Below, one piece after another: positions 1 to 7,026 of a stretch of 9,438 nucleotides of DNA. The stretch covers positions 1-9,438 of the forward strand of contig DASWIV010000146.1 in NCBI GenBank assembly GCA_036397475.1. The letters run 5' to 3'. The position numbers and the translations under genes were made by a program. Source of the DNA: DASWIV01 sp036397475 (GTDB lineage: Bacteria; JAJVIF01; JAPKYR01). Numbering within the stretch: position 1 is the first letter of the stretch; each line of letters opens with the position of its first letter. The notes under the pieces were generated by a model that saw nothing but the letters and a program-made list of their open reading frames with translations, searched no databases and was not told where the DNA came from.

Positions 1-270
1 GGGGCGCGGGACGATGTCGCGGTGGTATTTGTCGAGCATACGATCTACGACTGGGGGCTCGAGTTGCAGCGTAGAAATTACCCGTGGATAAAATTTCCCG
101 ATACTCCGATGACAGGAGAATACAAGGACGCCAAATCGGCGGCGTGGATAATCCGGAACAATATTAACGACCGTCCGGTCTATGTTGGCGCTGAAGTAAA
201 GGAACTTGCCGAAGAGGGTTACACCTTTGAAGCGGAAGGGCTTTTGTACAGGGTGTATCCTCCGGAATAA
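1..270 (+). CDS. C-terminal fragment of a DUF2723/GT117-like membrane glycosyltransferase (5' end outside window)
   Basis: The reading frame is open from base 1 to a TAA at 268-270, giving 89 residues with no start of its own. A GTG at 22 is in frame, but coding sequence runs through it from the edge. The fragment begins GARDDVAVVFVEHTIYDWGL, then has NYPWIKFPD, and ends DRPVYVGAEV...EGLLYRVYPPE. In DUF2723-type proteins (GT-C fold, protein O-mannosyltransferase-like), the soluble C-terminal part typically carries 'RPDVxVV...', then 'RPVYxx', then a closing 'EGLxYRL' element, and the order here matches. No membrane segment falls in the visible piece. These proteins are thought to transfer sugars from lipid-linked donors on the outer face of the inner membrane. 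The assignment rests on short motifs only. The fragment could belong to another large GT-C family with the same tail. Confidence 0.55.
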   Translation, partial: GARDDVAVVFVEHTIYDWGLELQRRNYPWIKFPDTPMTGEYKDAKSAAWIIRNNINDRPVYVGAEVKELAEEGYTFEAEGLLYRVYPPE

Positions 271-335
271 AAAATTGTCTTATTTGATGATTGTACACAT
301 ACGGTATCTTTAATGCATATTAAATAATTGACCCC

Positions 336-365
336 ATGACAAAAATAATAATATGGTGTTATAAT
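336..365 (+). promoter_or_regulatory. Sigma-70-type promoter for the lipoprotein pair
   Basis: A perfect -10 box TATAAT lies at 360-365. Eighteen bases upstream is ATGACA (336-341), a five-of-six match to TTGACA. The predicted transcription start is near 372, giving a leader of about 30 bases before the ATG at 402. A second -35-like TTGACC at 328-333 is too far from this -10 (26-base spacer). The first in-frame ATG of the frame, at 336, lies inside the -35 box, so the promoter also argues for the later start at 402. Confidence 0.7.
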
Positions 366-389
366 AAATACAGGATGAAGCATTTGTCT

Positions 390-396
390 GGGAGGA
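390..396 (+). promoter_or_regulatory. Ribosome binding site GGGAGGA that sets the lipoprotein 1 start
   Basis: GGGAGGA at 390-396 is followed by the five-base spacer CTAAA and then ATG at 402. This is close to an ideal Shine-Dalgarno arrangement. The protein then begins directly with a lipoprotein signal peptide. Both facts support 402 over the in-frame ATG at 336. Confidence 0.85.
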
Positions 397-401
397 CTAA
401 A

Positions 402-1610
402 ATGCGTACGGGTAGTGTATTTCTCTTTCTAACAATATTAATAGTTGGGTGCTACGGCAATTCCGGAAATCCTGTCGCGAGCGATATGTCAGCCGACGAA
501 TACCGTATGCAATTAAATTCTCCTTACACTCAGATCGACAACAGGTATAAATTATGGGGCGAATGGACCTTTGAATTTAATGAGGCTCATGACAATGTAG
601 ATGTCATCCCCAACCGAGAATTAGATTTTCATTTTAACGCATTGAAGTTTTTGGAAGCTGGTCCCTGCTATGACTGCGTCCGAATCGACAAAATTACTCC
701 CGGAAGCGAACCGGATACTATCTTCCTTGATGTAACTATCAGGAATCCCTTCCCCGATGGAAATCTGGCTTATGTAGGATTCGATGTTAAGGGAATATTG
801 ATGTTTCCGGCAACTTACTTTTGCGCCGGTTCAGGCGCAAAAGGAGCTTATCCCTGGCAAGTCGATTTTCCTATTACAAAGGAGAATTCCATACGTATCT
901 CATGGAAAGAATGGGGAGACCCGGAAGTTCTAAATCCTGATGGATACTCATACAGGTGGAGTCCGGCTTACATGGAAGCCGGATGGGAAGGAGAAATTCC
1001 GATATTGCAATATTACGAAGGTAAATACGCCAGCGGTACCCCAAACGCTCATATAAACGCCCATAAAAATTATTACACTCAGGAACAGCGGCATATGTTT
1101 TATCCCGGTATTGAAACAACGAGAACGTATGAAATATATCTTCCTCCGGGACCAGTGATCGCGGCATATGCCGTTGAAGCTTGCTGGGAGCCACCAGATG
1201 TATTACCGGTTACCGTACCAGCCGATGATTTTCCATTAAATGCGAATCAGGCTGAACCTTATTATTTTGATTTTATTGTTAATAACAATATGCCAATCAC
1301 AGAACCCTCACCTGGATGTTGTGGCCATTATCAGGATTGCACGGATTGGGTTGTAACCTTTGAAAGGTGGTATATAAATGATGATCCTTATATTTTCTAC
1401 TCAGGACATGGCTTCTGGTATAACATAGGCAATGCTCTGGTTGAATGTCCAGATAATGAGAATTCATGGATTCCATATCCGGGATTAACCACTCAATGGT
1501 TCGATGACGGCAAACATCGGATGCTAGCGTACTATTTTGAACCAGTAAATGTAACCTATAGAGAAAATTTTGTGTTCACAATGATCGACTTTGAGATAGA
1601 TTTAAATTGA
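402..1610 (+). CDS. Secreted lipoprotein of unknown function (lipoprotein 1), CxxC-containing
   Basis: 402 residues from ATG 402. Residues 1-17 form a lipoprotein signal peptide: a basic N-terminus (MR), a hydrophobic stretch, and the lipobox IVG-C with lipidated Cys17. The residues after Cys17 (Tyr, Gly) carry no inner-membrane retention Asp, so outer-membrane or surface placement is plausible if a Lol-type system is present. The mature protein has a conserved-looking block at residues 74-95 (FHFNALKFLE, then CYDC at Cys89/Cys92). It is followed by a beta-rich segment, IRNPFPDG...VGFDVKGI, at about 113-132. A second cysteine cluster, GCCGHYQDC, lies at 305-313. The body is rich in Trp, Tyr and Pro, with alternating patterns typical of beta-sandwich exoproteins. 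There is no recognisable catalytic motif. It is the first gene of a two-gene unit with its own promoter and lies 48 bp ahead of a second lipoprotein. A role in surface binding or envelope structure would be a guess. Confidence 0.85.
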   Translation: MRTGSVFLFLTILIVGCYGNSGNPVASDMSADEYRMQLNSPYTQIDNRYKLWGEWTFEFNEAHDNVDVIPNRELDFHFNALKFLEAGPCYDCVRIDKITPGSEPDTIFLDVTIRNPFPDGNLAYVGFDVKGILMFPATYFCAGSGAKGAYPWQVDFPITKENSIRISWKEWGDPEVLNPDGYSYRWSPAYMEAGWEGEIPILQYYEGKYASGTPNAHINAHKNYYTQEQRHMFYPGIETTRTYEIYLPPGPVIAAYAVEACWEPPDVLPVTVPADDFPLNANQAEPYYFDFIVNNNMPITEPSPGCCGHYQDCTDWVVTFERWYINDDPYIFYSGHGFWYNIGNALVECPDNENSWIPYPGLTTQWFDDGKHRMLAYYFEPVNVTYRENFVFTMIDFEIDLN

Positions 1611-1646
1611 CTTCTGAAAATTCAGGTTAAGCCATATTCAACAACT

Positions 1647-1654
1647 TAGGAGGT
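1647..1654 (+). promoter_or_regulatory. Near-perfect ribosome binding site of lipoprotein 2
   Basis: TAGGAGGT at 1647-1654 is complementary to the 16S anti-Shine-Dalgarno core over eight bases. Five bases separate GGAGG from the ATG at 1659. It indicates efficient, independent initiation on the second cistron rather than dependence on coupling to the first. Confidence 0.85.
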
Positions 1655-1658
1655 TGCT

Positions 1659-3260
1659 ATGCGCCCCACATCATTGACGATTATCAGAATCGTCAGTTTC
1701 TCAATGATTTTATCTCTGACGATCATCGGCTGTTCGAATCCTGGCTCAAATCCCATTTTAAACTCAATGAATAATCGGTCCGGAGAACTTTTTGCAGGTA
1801 GTTTTCCAATACTGGGAAGTCCTGCTAATCCTGCTTTCTCGGTTGATTTGGCTACAGCAGTACGAGGCAAAGGCTGGGCCGGATTAATTGGGGAACCCGC
1901 TGAAATTCACGGGCATACCTGGACTGCCGCGGTTTCCCAGCGATTGGCGGATGGCTGGACTATAATTGATGATCCAACGTTGCTTTCCTTCAGATGGTTG
2001 TATGAGAAGGTAGAAGCAACAATAAATGATCCGCAGGAATATCCGGAACTTGAAATCGATCCGGGACTTGGTGAGAATTATAGAACTCCTCATGTTGATG
2101 CGATAAGCCATTGGCAATTGGTTCCTTACACACTCTATAACGAAGTTGCAATTTGCTATCGATATCGGGATACGCAACATGGGGATACTGACATTGGTGT
2201 GACCAGATTAAGATTTGATCACACTGAACTATGGCCTGAAGAAGGCTTGCAAGGCGTTTACGAACTGGTGGAACATTATTCGGTACCAGATCCAGTTATA
2301 GATGATGTTGAATATCAATCACTCGATTTTTTCCCAGACATTGCTTATGATCCAGATACAGCTGATATTTACCTTGTTTGGACAAGACAAATGGATTATC
2401 TGGGTGACCCTGAACAATACATGGTCCATTGGATGAAGTTTGACCGGAATGATCCCAATTCGGATATGGATGGCCATTGGGTAATAACGGATGATCCAGC
2501 TAATGATCCCCAACCGCTGGCTCAACGCAATACCCATAATGGCTGGACCCCCAGGGTCGATGTGGGAACCACCCATGGAGTTACAGCACCGCAAATCTCG
2601 CAAGGCAGAAATGTTGTTCTTGCGTATACAACACAATATGCTAACGGTCACAATGGATTTCATCCAGCAGTAATAGGCTGGCCAGTTACGAATGAAGTGG
2701 AGTCTATAACAAGTTATGAACTTCAGTTATTGGATCCTACGTATGGATTAGAAAGCTCTGGATTGCCAATTGTTGATATATCACCTGAAACCAATCCAGG
2801 AAACGGGTATATAGCGGTGACATTTATGCAAGATCAGGTAATTGGCGTTCAGGGCAACGAATATCATATTACATTGTGGAATTCTATCAATCCTGAAGAA
2901 TATAACTATTTCGGATTGTTGGGCGAATCAATTTATCCGACAGTTGCAATTCATTCTGAGTCCGCACAACAAACTGACAATGTTGTCAGCCTGAGCTATT
3001 TTTCAAGAGATATATTTCATGCTTTGGTACCCATTGCTCAGCAATTTAATATAACTACGCATGAAGTTGGCCAACTTACGCTAATCACGGGAGGGGCTAA
3101 TGGTGTCTGGGTATTAGAAGAAATATTAGCATTTCAATGGGGAATGAATTGCTCAATTTCCGTTCTGGATGATCAAAGGTATTGGCTGGCTTGGAGTGAT
3201 ACTGCAGGTCACACAGGCTATCCCCGGGAGTGCTGGGCAACCATTGGATTCACAGAATAA
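1659..3260 (+). CDS. Secreted lipoprotein 2, probable beta-propeller-like repeat protein
   Basis: 533 residues starting at ATG 1659 behind a near-perfect ribosome binding site. The signal peptide is residues 1-24, with lipobox IIG and lipidated Cys25. Cys25 is followed by SNPGSNPI, which resembles the residues after the lipid anchor in lipoprotein 1. From about residue 143 the protein carries degenerate repeats of the form hydrophobic-Pro-x-Ile/Val, a polar turn, then a beta strand such as IYLVW. Examples start near residues 143 (PHVDAI...VAICYRY), 225 (FPDIAYDP...IYLVWT), 310 (APQISQ...VVLAYT), 369 (LPIVDISP...YIAVTF), 426 (YPTVAIHS...VVSLSY) and 498 (CSISVLDD...YWLAWS). The 57-85-residue spacing fits propeller blades. 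No catalytic site is recognised. It probably shares a transcript with lipoprotein 1 and ends 11 bp inside the converging YfhO-family gene. Function unknown; ligand or glycan binding is possible but unsupported. Confidence 0.85.
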   Translation: MRPTSLTIIRIVSFSMILSLTIIGCSNPGSNPILNSMNNRSGELFAGSFPILGSPANPAFSVDLATAVRGKGWAGLIGEPAEIHGHTWTAAVSQRLADGWTIIDDPTLLSFRWLYEKVEATINDPQEYPELEIDPGLGENYRTPHVDAISHWQLVPYTLYNEVAICYRYRDTQHGDTDIGVTRLRFDHTELWPEEGLQGVYELVEHYSVPDPVIDDVEYQSLDFFPDIAYDPDTADIYLVWTRQMDYLGDPEQYMVHWMKFDRNDPNSDMDGHWVITDDPANDPQPLAQRNTHNGWTPRVDVGTTHGVTAPQISQGRNVVLAYTTQYANGHNGFHPAVIGWPVTNEVESITSYELQLLDPTYGLESSGLPIVDISPETNPGNGYIAVTFMQDQVIGVQGNEYHITLWNSINPEEYNYFGLLGESIYPTVAIHSESAQQTDNVVSLSYFSRDIFHALVPIAQQFNITTHEVGQLTLITGGANGVWVLEEILAFQWGMNCSISVLDDQRYWLAWSDTAGHTGYPRECWATIGFTE

Positions 3261-5844
3261 CATTAATTATGGGCTTAACCTCATAGCCGTCCGGTTTTCC
3301 CGGGCGGCCTTTTTTTAATCTTCCGCCATACACAATTCCAGATAAAACCACAACCAGACTCACAATCGAAATCCACATTCCCCGGTAAAAACTTGAAGGG
3401 ATAAATCTGAACTCGACTGTATGGTCTCCCTCAGGGATTCTGACAGCACGGAACGCCTTGTCGGCCGGATAAATTTCAGTCTCTGCTCCGTCGATATACG
3501 CGTGCCATTCAGGATAATACCCGTCGCGCAGGACAAGATACGATTCTTCCGGCGAATGAACGTCGAGTACAATTTTCTCGGGATCGTCGGTTACGAATTC
3601 CACCGAGGAGCCGGGAAAGTAAAAATCCCTGTTTGAATCAAAATCATCCGGAAAAGCAGGCGCCAGATTTTCGCGTGAGCTATCTTCGATGACAACAGCT
3701 TCAATTCCCTCAATACGCCATTGAAGAGCCAGCACCAGTGGATCGTCGAATTCGTCGGAATGAAATGCTACCTTTCGAGTCAGGAATGCTCTAGGTTCCG
3801 GGTCGTTAATTTTCCATAGCTGCATAAAATCGTCGGGATCATCAGAGCCATCCGAAGTTTCTCCTGTGTCCATAAGTAGTGTAAGACCCGATCGGGCTTC
3901 ATCCGGAAGTTCGTCCTGAGTGATTATGTAGCGGACAGCCATGTCGCGAAAATCCTGGAGGTTGAGTGAATTCGGATTTTCAAAGGCGATCAAAGCCCGG
4001 TAGTCGATGAACGGATTTTCGAAAAGTGCGCAGTAATCGATGTACCGGGATGGGACAAGAGAGTCATAGCCGCATGTATCCATCAGGTTGTAATTCATTT
4101 GAATGTTTGGCGTGAAAGGGGATTTCGAGCGTTTGTGAGGACTGAACGGAAGGGGCAAGTCTGCCCAGCGGGTTATGCGTCCACCGCCATCGGGAACCAC
4201 CGCCATCCCGGCATTTAATTCGGCAAGGAGTTCCGTGAATTCAGTATCGGGCTGATAATCGATGTCTGAATACACAGGCTGGAGATACCAGAAAGTTGAA
4301 GTGGAGATTGCGATGATAAGTGCTGCAGCAATCCACCGGGTGTATGTCCGGGAAAATTCAAGGAAACTGAAAGCCGCGAAAAGTATCGAGGCCGATGCTA
4401 CAGAATAAAAGAAATATTTATGGAGTCGGCTGTAATCCAGAAGTTCCGGTCTGGCGGAATTTTCGATGTCCGCAAGATTAATCACGGGAGCCTGTCTGAG
4501 GCTATGGTATGTAAGGACAATCGTTCCTGCCGCCAGCAGCAAAACGATTATTTTTTTAACCAGATGGACCGGCTTTTCCAGGAAGAATGAATTCAAACCG
4601 ATAGCCGCAAGTGAACAGGCGATCAGGTTCAGGACTTCGGCCGGCAGGAGGATGGTAACGTTCCATCCGGGGAGGAAATCAATCAGGAGCAGGTAAATTT
4701 CCGGATATATTACTGGAACGGCGAACAGGACCCACAATACACCGAGAATCCACGCCGGTCTGCGTCCCGATACAAGGCCGGCAAGCGCGAGGAAGTAAAC
4801 GATAATTCCCCCGTACTGCCACGCACGCTGATTACCGCGTCCGTTGACAGGGAAGAGAATGTCCATCCGCTCGCCGAAGCGTGCAAGCAGAATGCTATCT
4901 TCCCCTTCCTCTATCGGGATGAGCAGCCTACGTTTTTCGGCTTCAAACGCCCTGTCGGAAAATCCTTCGAATGCTCGGACGGTGTGAAAAGAGTATTCAG
5001 CGACCGGGACATTTGCGATCGCGGAAATTCCGAATCCGACCGCAAAGATCCCAGCAAGGAAAAATACCGGGATCATGAATCCGAATTTTTTTTGTGGCTT
5101 CGCGGATGTCCAGAACCTGACCAGGAAATATATCGCGGTGAAATAAGAGAGATGAACAATGAGGACCGGATAGCCGACAAGCAGAATCACTCCGGCGATC
5201 AGCGATGCGACACAGAACCAGAGAATTCCGGGCCTCGTCATGAATTCCTCGAGCGACCATAGCAGCCACGGGAACCATATTGAGCCAAGTGTCCATAGTG
5301 GGAAAGGAAGGAAATGCACTCCGCAGGTCAACCACAGGCAGGACGAAAATATCGCAACAGAATGCAGCAAGCCGATTTTTTTCAGGAACAGGTACATTCC
5401 CAGCCCGGACAGAATGAGATTAAAAAATTGGAGCCATCCTGGAATTTTATGCGGTTGTGAAATTACCAGTGATATTAAAAATGGCGGGTAGAAAAAAGGA
5501 ATAAGTCGATTTGCATAAAGGGGCACTCCGCAGAACTGCCATTTGTTCCAGTGTGGGACCCGTCCATCCTTCAAACATTCCTGGGCGTATTCGAACCATG
5601 GCCCGTACTCCAGGACCGTGTCATAGATGTTAGTCTGATTTTCCTCGAGGTCGACTCCCCTCGCCCAAGGGTGGATGGACTTCCAGGTATCCGGCATCAG
5701 AGCTTTTCCACCAAAGGTGAACGGATACATCAGGACGGATGCAAAAATCGAAATGATGATGAATGCGTGGAAGGTTTTGGAATTGAAAATATTTGCGGGC
5801 CGGGATGCAGGAGCAGTACCGGGATTTTCTACGGCAGAATCCAT
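3250..5844 (-). CDS. YfhO-family polytopic membrane protein (GT-C-like)
   Basis: 864 residues, within the usual size of YfhO proteins. Residues 25-42 form the first membrane helix. A large extracytoplasmic loop at 72-121 carries the family's signature order: Asp75, GPW (81-83), GRVPHWN (94-100), CGVPLYANR (105-113), then FFYPP. About a dozen further helices run to residue 520. The soluble part at 521-820 ends in the typical YfhO tail: YLVLRDGYYPEWHAYIDG (769-786) and a closing PEGDHTVEFRFIP (804-816). A last helix at 823-840 and a basic cytoplasmic tail follow. Bacillus YfhO is linked to glycosylation of lipoteichoic acid, so transfer of a lipid-linked sugar to an envelope polymer is the likely role; the substrate here is unknown. 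ATG lies three bases after the ruvA stop with only a weak GGGG upstream, so translation is probably coupled. It is last in the minus-strand unit. Confidence 0.85.
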   Translation of the reverse strand: MDSAVENPGTAPASRPANIFNSKTFHAFIIISIFASVLMYPFTFGGKALMPDTWKSIHPWARGVDLEENQTNIYDTVLEYGPWFEYAQECLKDGRVPHWNKWQFCGVPLYANRLIPFFYPPFLISLVISQPHKIPGWLQFFNLILSGLGMYLFLKKIGLLHSVAIFSSCLWLTCGVHFLPFPLWTLGSIWFPWLLWSLEEFMTRPGILWFCVASLIAGVILLVGYPVLIVHLSYFTAIYFLVRFWTSAKPQKKFGFMIPVFFLAGIFAVGFGISAIANVPVAEYSFHTVRAFEGFSDRAFEAEKRRLLIPIEEGEDSILLARFGERMDILFPVNGRGNQRAWQYGGIIVYFLALAGLVSGRRPAWILGVLWVLFAVPVIYPEIYLLLIDFLPGWNVTILLPAEVLNLIACSLAAIGLNSFFLEKPVHLVKKIIVLLLAAGTIVLTYHSLRQAPVINLADIENSARPELLDYSRLHKYFFYSVASASILFAAFSFLEFSRTYTRWIAAALIIAISTSTFWYLQPVYSDIDYQPDTEFTELLAELNAGMAVVPDGGGRITRWADLPLPFSPHKRSKSPFTPNIQMNYNLMDTCGYDSLVPSRYIDYCALFENPFIDYRALIAFENPNSLNLQDFRDMAVRYIITQDELPDEARSGLTLLMDTGETSDGSDDPDDFMQLWKINDPEPRAFLTRKVAFHSDEFDDPLVLALQWRIEGIEAVVIEDSSRENLAPAFPDDFDSNRDFYFPGSSVEFVTDDPEKIVLDVHSPEESYLVLRDGYYPEWHAYIDGAETEIYPADKAFRAVRIPEGDHTVEFRFIPSSFYRGMWISIVSLVVVLSGIVYGGRLKKGRPGKPDGYEVKPIINVIL
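3286..3316 (+). terminator. Rho-independent terminator of the lipoprotein unit
   Basis: The nine-base arm GCCGTCCGG (3286-3294), the loop TTTTC (3295-3299) and the arm CCGGGCGGC (3300-3308) pair fully apart from one G-U wobble. A C and seven T residues (3310-3316) follow. It lies 26 bases after the lipoprotein 2 stop and is oriented for the plus strand only; the opposite strand has no T-run after the hairpin. It sits inside the coding region for the cytoplasmic tail of the converging YfhO-family protein. Confidence 0.9.
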
Positions 5845-5847
5845 TCA

Positions 5848-6480
5848 TTACCCCGTAGATTTGAGTGCGTGACGTACAATATCTTCAGGCAATGCGTCCT
5901 CGCCGAGTTCCGATCGCGATACGCGAACCTGTCGACGGGCTTCATCGCGCTGGTACCCGAGTTCGGTGAGTGCCTCTACAGCCTCGGCGAAATTTCGCCC
6001 TGAAACTTCGGGATAAAATTCCCCTAAGTCGCGGCTTCCACCTGATGCAGCCCCCGCCAGTTCTTCCATCAATTCGGAGGCAAAGCGGTCTTTCAATTCG
6101 AGAACAATCCGTCCGGCAGTTTTTGCTCCGACACCCTGAATTTTCTGGAGGACCGCTGAATCGCCGGCAGCGATTGCCGCGACAATCCTGTCACGAGGAA
6201 GATCAAGAATGGCGACAGCGGTTTTTCCACCTACGCCGCTGATTTTCAGGAGCGCTTCGAATAAATCGCGCTCGGATGGTGTCCGGAATCCGTAGAGAGA
6301 GTGGCTGTCTTCCTTAACCTGGAACGAGGTATACAGCCGTGTATTTCCGCCAGTCGACGGAATCTCGTGGAATGTCCGGGACGGGATGTTAATATGCAGG
6401 CCAAATCCGACACCGTCCGGTTTGATGACCAGGCGGGTTTCGGATTTTTCAATAATTTCGCCTTCTATGAATGAGTACAT
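5848..6480 (-). CDS. ruvA: Holliday junction branch migration protein RuvA
   Basis: 210 residues, close to the usual length. RuvA tetramers bind four-way DNA junctions and load the RuvB helicase. Domain I (1-64) has GVGFGLHI at 23-30 and the acidic-pin pair Glu57-Asp58 in VKEDSHSLYGF. Domain II has two helix-hairpin-helix motifs: KISGVGGKTA (79-88) and KIQGVGAKTAGRIVLELKD (113-131). After an Ala/Gly-rich linker (142-149), domain III (about 163-208; AEAVEALTELGYQRDEA) supplies the RuvB-binding bundle. The N-terminus MYSFIEGEI departs from the common MIGxLxG, and the second motif has GVGAK where GIGKK is usual. The gene starts six bases after ruvC and ends three bases before the YfhO-family gene. 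Its partner ruvB is not adjacent. Confidence 0.97.
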   Translation of the reverse strand: MYSFIEGEIIEKSETRLVIKPDGVGFGLHINIPSRTFHEIPSTGGNTRLYTSFQVKEDSHSLYGFRTPSERDLFEALLKISGVGGKTAVAILDLPRDRIVAAIAAGDSAVLQKIQGVGAKTAGRIVLELKDRFASELMEELAGAASGGSRDLGEFYPEVSGRNFAEAVEALTELGYQRDEARRQVRVSRSELGEDALPEDIVRHALKSTG

Positions 6481-6486
6481 TATTTT

Positions 6487-7002
6487 CTATCCCACAGACG
6501 CATCTTCAATTGAATTTCTCAGGTGCGCGTGAGTTAAAGCCACCGCGAGAGCGTCAGCGACATCGGGCAGCTTCGGAAGCTCCTTCAGCCGGTACAGCCG
6601 CTCCACCATTGACTGCACCTGGTGTTTTGAAGCGCTTCCGGTTCCGACTATCGCTCGTTTGACCTGTCTTGGAGCATACTGCCTGCAGGTTATATCTTTT
6701 TCAATAGCCAGGACAATCGCGGCACCCATGACCATCGCGACATCTATGGCTGTCGAGACATTCCGGTGGAAGTAAACCCGTTCGATCGCGAATTCGTCAG
6801 GAGAGAACTCCACAATTATTTCGCGAAGCTTTTCAATGATTTCCCGGAGCCGCGATGGGGTCTCTAATTTCGGATCGGTACGTATCAGGCCATACTCCAC
6901 CGCGCTTGGGTTCCGCCCGTCATAGTCGATGACCGCGTAGCCGCATTTCGACATGCCCGGATCAATTCCGATTATTCTCACTCTCTCTTTCACTGGCGCC
7001 AT
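6487..7002 (-). CDS. ruvC: Crossover junction endodeoxyribonuclease RuvC
   Basis: 171 residues, the normal size. RuvC is the dimeric, metal-dependent resolvase that cuts Holliday junctions symmetrically. The RNase H-like active site is complete: Asp14 in IGIDPG, Glu74 in AIERVYF, and Asp147 and Asp150 in LPDVADALAVALTHAH. The segment RNVSTAIDVAMVMGAA (80-95) and the YAPRQVKRAIVGTGSASKHQV block (109-129) are both typical. The aromatic three residues after the catalytic Glu is Tyr77, where E. coli RuvC has Phe69, used for base stacking. ATG at 7002 has GGGAAA just upstream; GTG codons at residues 4 and 8 are weaker alternatives. It lies 24 bp after the GT-C-like gene and is followed directly by ruvA. 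The common upstream neighbour yebC is absent. Confidence 0.97.
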   Translation of the reverse strand: MAPVKERVRIIGIDPGMSKCGYAVIDYDGRNPSAVEYGLIRTDPKLETPSRLREIIEKLREIIVEFSPDEFAIERVYFHRNVSTAIDVAMVMGAAIVLAIEKDITCRQYAPRQVKRAIVGTGSASKHQVQSMVERLYRLKELPKLPDVADALAVALTHAHLRNSIEDASVG

Positions 7003-7026
7003 TTTCCCACAGCGCGGTGCGGCGCG

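Larger units (their letters stand above)
271..401. other. 131-bp AT-rich intergenic region with the lipoprotein promoter
   Basis: This gap separates the end of the glycosyltransferase fragment from the first lipoprotein. It is strongly AT-rich. I see no stable GC-rich hairpin with a T-run after the stop at 270, so the upstream gene has no visible intrinsic terminator here. The only features I can support are the promoter at 336-365 and the ribosome binding site at 390-396. Confidence 0.6.

Noticed and set aside
328..354. Alternative promoter TTGACC with TAATAT
   Set aside because: The spacer is only 15 bases and both boxes are imperfect. The ATGACA/TATAAT pair with an 18-base spacer is better.
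336..401. Earlier in-frame ATG giving lipoprotein 1 a 22-residue N-terminal extension
   Set aside because: The ATG lies in the -35 box of a good promoter and has no ribosome binding site. The ATG at 402 has both an ideal site and an immediate lipoprotein signal peptide.
1614..1625. Palindrome CTGAA-AA-TTCAG between the two lipoproteins
   Set aside because: It is short and AT-rich, with a loop too small for a stable hairpin and no T-run. It is likely chance and does not look like a terminator or operator.
2319..2663. 114-codon minus-strand open frame inside lipoprotein 2
   Set aside because: It is antisense to a gene with a signal peptide and a strong ribosome binding site, and it has no independent support.
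3286..3308. The same hairpin acting as a bidirectional terminator for the minus-strand unit
   Set aside because: On the minus strand the hairpin is inside the coding region before the stop, and no T-run follows it. It can only be an intrinsic terminator for the plus strand.
5551..6003. 150-codon plus-strand open frame opposite the YfhO-family gene and ruvA
   Set aside because: It is antisense to two well-supported genes, has a GTG start without a ribosome binding site, and has no recognisable protein features.
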